From Chitinophagaceae bacterium (GTDB lineage Bacteria > Bacteroidota > Bacteroidia > Chitinophagales > Chitinophagaceae), in the NCBI GenBank assembly GCA_016719815.1, contig JADJYK010000013.1, positions 62,001 through 126,000 of the forward strand: a DNA stretch of 64,000 nucleotides, read 5' to 3'. Position numbers and translations under genes: made by a program. The notes below the pieces were generated by a model. The model had not been told where the DNA came from. It searched no databases and was given only the letters and a program-made list of their open reading frames with translations. This document shows positions 62,408 through 64,000 of the stretch, one piece after another; position 1 is the first letter of the stretch; the number at the start of each line of letters is the position of its first letter.

Positions 62408-64000
62408 TTACTTAGCCCGAATAACCACCTGTGCCTGTTTTAATCCGACAGAAGCTGCCGTAAGTACAATATCCCCTTTTTCACCGCTTGACTGTACGAT
62501 TACCTGTGCATAACCATTGAACAGTTTACGCTTCCATTCAGCTGGAGCTTTCTTAATTTGTATCAACCCCGGACTGGTATTAATAACATCCCAAGGTTGC
62601 TTTTTGAGCAACGGCATTGCAATAATGGCAATAATATTTTTACCAGAATGCAGCAAGTTTGTATCAACCGCAACATCTTTGCTGCCCATTATATTTGATA
62701 CCATCTTCACTCCGTTGATATATACTGACTGCACGGCACCGATATTTCTGCTGAAAAAGGTAATCGTTGCATTACTATTGCCTTCTGGCATGTTGAAGCT
62801 GCCCCTGTACACTATCCATTTTGCTCTTTTACCAAATGCTTCATTCCTCTCGTCTTTGAAAGCTTTGTCCCAGCCTGCATCATCATAATCAGAAGCCAGC
62901 TCAGGCATATTTTCATTCACTACATCCACAATTTTTTCCTTTCGTAAACTTATTTCCACTGCAGAGATGGATTCAACGAACTTATCTTTCTCCAGCGAAA
63001 CAGGATTGCCATTACCTACTCCAATTATCTTACCCGGCCCGGAAATGGAAAATGTCAATTCATTATCTGCTGTCGGAACAGCTAACCCTTTGTCATCGTT
63101 TGCAGAAACAGTTATTATAGAAATATCTTTCCTATCAGCCTGAATGGTATTCTTATCTGCCGCCAAATCAACTGATGCCGGAGTTCCGGTTGTTGTCACT
63201 ATTTGAACTGCTGCTTTCTTACCGTTCTTATAACCCACAGCCCGTAATGCCGGGTTTATAAATAACTTTCCATTCAAGATGCCCATAACGCAGCATCTTT
63301 TTCTTTCCAAGGCTTTTTTTATTCAGAAATAATTCCACTTCATCACAGTTGCTATACACCCACACATCCTTTTCTATTCCTTCCTTTTGATTCCAGCTCC
63401 AGTGTGGAAGTATATGCAAGACCGTATCATTCGTCCACCAGCTTTTCAGATACCATGCATTGTCTTTAGGAAAGCCACAGCCATCGTACATGCCGAAATA
63501 GGAAGCAACAGATGGCCATTCAAAAGGCGTAGGCTCGCCACGGTAGTCAAAACCTGTCCAGATAAACATACCAGCCAGATACTCCCGTGCTGCATAGTAT
63601 TTCCAGCCATCTTCAATACTTACAAAATTTGGGTTGGGCTTCTTGTCATAAGCAGCGATAGTGTGTGTTGCATCATCATCCAAATAAGCCCCCCTTGTGG
63701 CACGGGTGCTGCCTTCTTCTGTTCCCCACATGGGCTGGCCGGGAAACTCTGCATGATGTTGATCGGTATTAATCTGGCCGATATAATTCACACCCATGAT
63801 ATCAATTACATTTGAAATACCTTTCTGCCATCCACCGCTGATGGCGGCAGTAATGCCTCTTGTACTGTCGATTGCTTTTACAAACGCCTGCATAGTTGTT
63901 GCAATCTTTACACCAAGTTCATTTCCTTCAATACCCCATTCTTCGTTGCCAATGCTCCAGCTGATGATTGAGGGATGATTTCTGTCACGAACTATAAATC
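62408..64000 (-). CDS. GH2 glycosidase, partial (one frameshift)
   Basis: The window edge cuts the N-terminal part. The visible part begins FIVRDRNHPSIISWSIGNEEWG, with the GH2 acid/base Glu in IGNEE. PMWGTEEGSTRATRG holds the nucleophile, MFIWTGFDYRGEPTPFEWPSV closes the barrel, and Ig-like domains follow (ASVDLAADKNTIQADRKDIS, ending SSGEKGDIVL). One extra G in GGG at 63252-63254 shifts the frame; correction gives VIYKPALRAVGYKNGKK. Family members are beta-galactosidases or beta-mannosidases; in this locus either would fit. Confidence 0.85.

Overview
The window is chromosomal DNA from a Bacteroidota bacterium, most likely of the Chitinophagaceae. The evidence is a type IX secretion CTD with SprB-like repeats, Bacteroidota promoters (TTG-N19-TAnnTTTG), a dCK/dGK-type deoxynucleoside kinase, DUF2795 and DUF922 proteins, and signal peptides ending in AxAQ. 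No genus is claimed.

About 1-46.9 kb is dense core genome: the start of citrate synthase, lptG, tgt, a GT2 glycosyltransferase, rsmG, a NarL-type regulator, an M1 peptidase, rsmI, purS, pssA, an M24 aminopeptidase, a nucleoside kinase, trpS, gatC, two ABC ATPases, a PduO-type adenosyltransferase, an etfB-etfA-acyl-CoA dehydrogenase unit, fabI, a KASIII-like enzyme, pheT, zapA, a TlpA-like thioredoxin, rny, rplS, tatA, gatA, a lytic transglycosylase, pabB, purA, a giant T9SS cargo protein, a Rel/SpoT enzyme, tRNA-Leu(UAG), and the proteostasis cluster tig-clpP1-clpP2-clpX.

About 46.9-51.0 kb is an accessory, repeat-rich stretch. It holds three copies of a GC-rich ~50 nt imperfect palindrome, a secreted papain-family protease followed by a chagasin-like (I42) inhibitor, a decayed preA fragment, an inverted dimer of a ~64 nt double-hairpin repeat, and a WG-repeat protein.

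About 51.0-64.0 kb is a one-strand cluster of secreted carbohydrate-active enzymes: GH5, GH26, GH97, an aldo/keto reductase, GH27, a CE2-like esterase, GH3, a clan GH-A (GH51-like) enzyme, and a GH2 cut by the window edge. Together these suit an acetylated, galactose-decorated mannan or galactoglucomannan. No susC/susD pair or regulator is visible here.

About 20 obviously functional genes are broken by single-base length changes, nearly all in homopolymers, and trpS also carries one in-frame TAG. I read this as residual sequencing error and annotate those loci as single full-length genes with the break position given. Several intergenic regions hold imperfect hairpins built from short degenerate words, and a separate CCCCTAAGGGG-type palindrome runs into the 3' ends of trpS and etfA.
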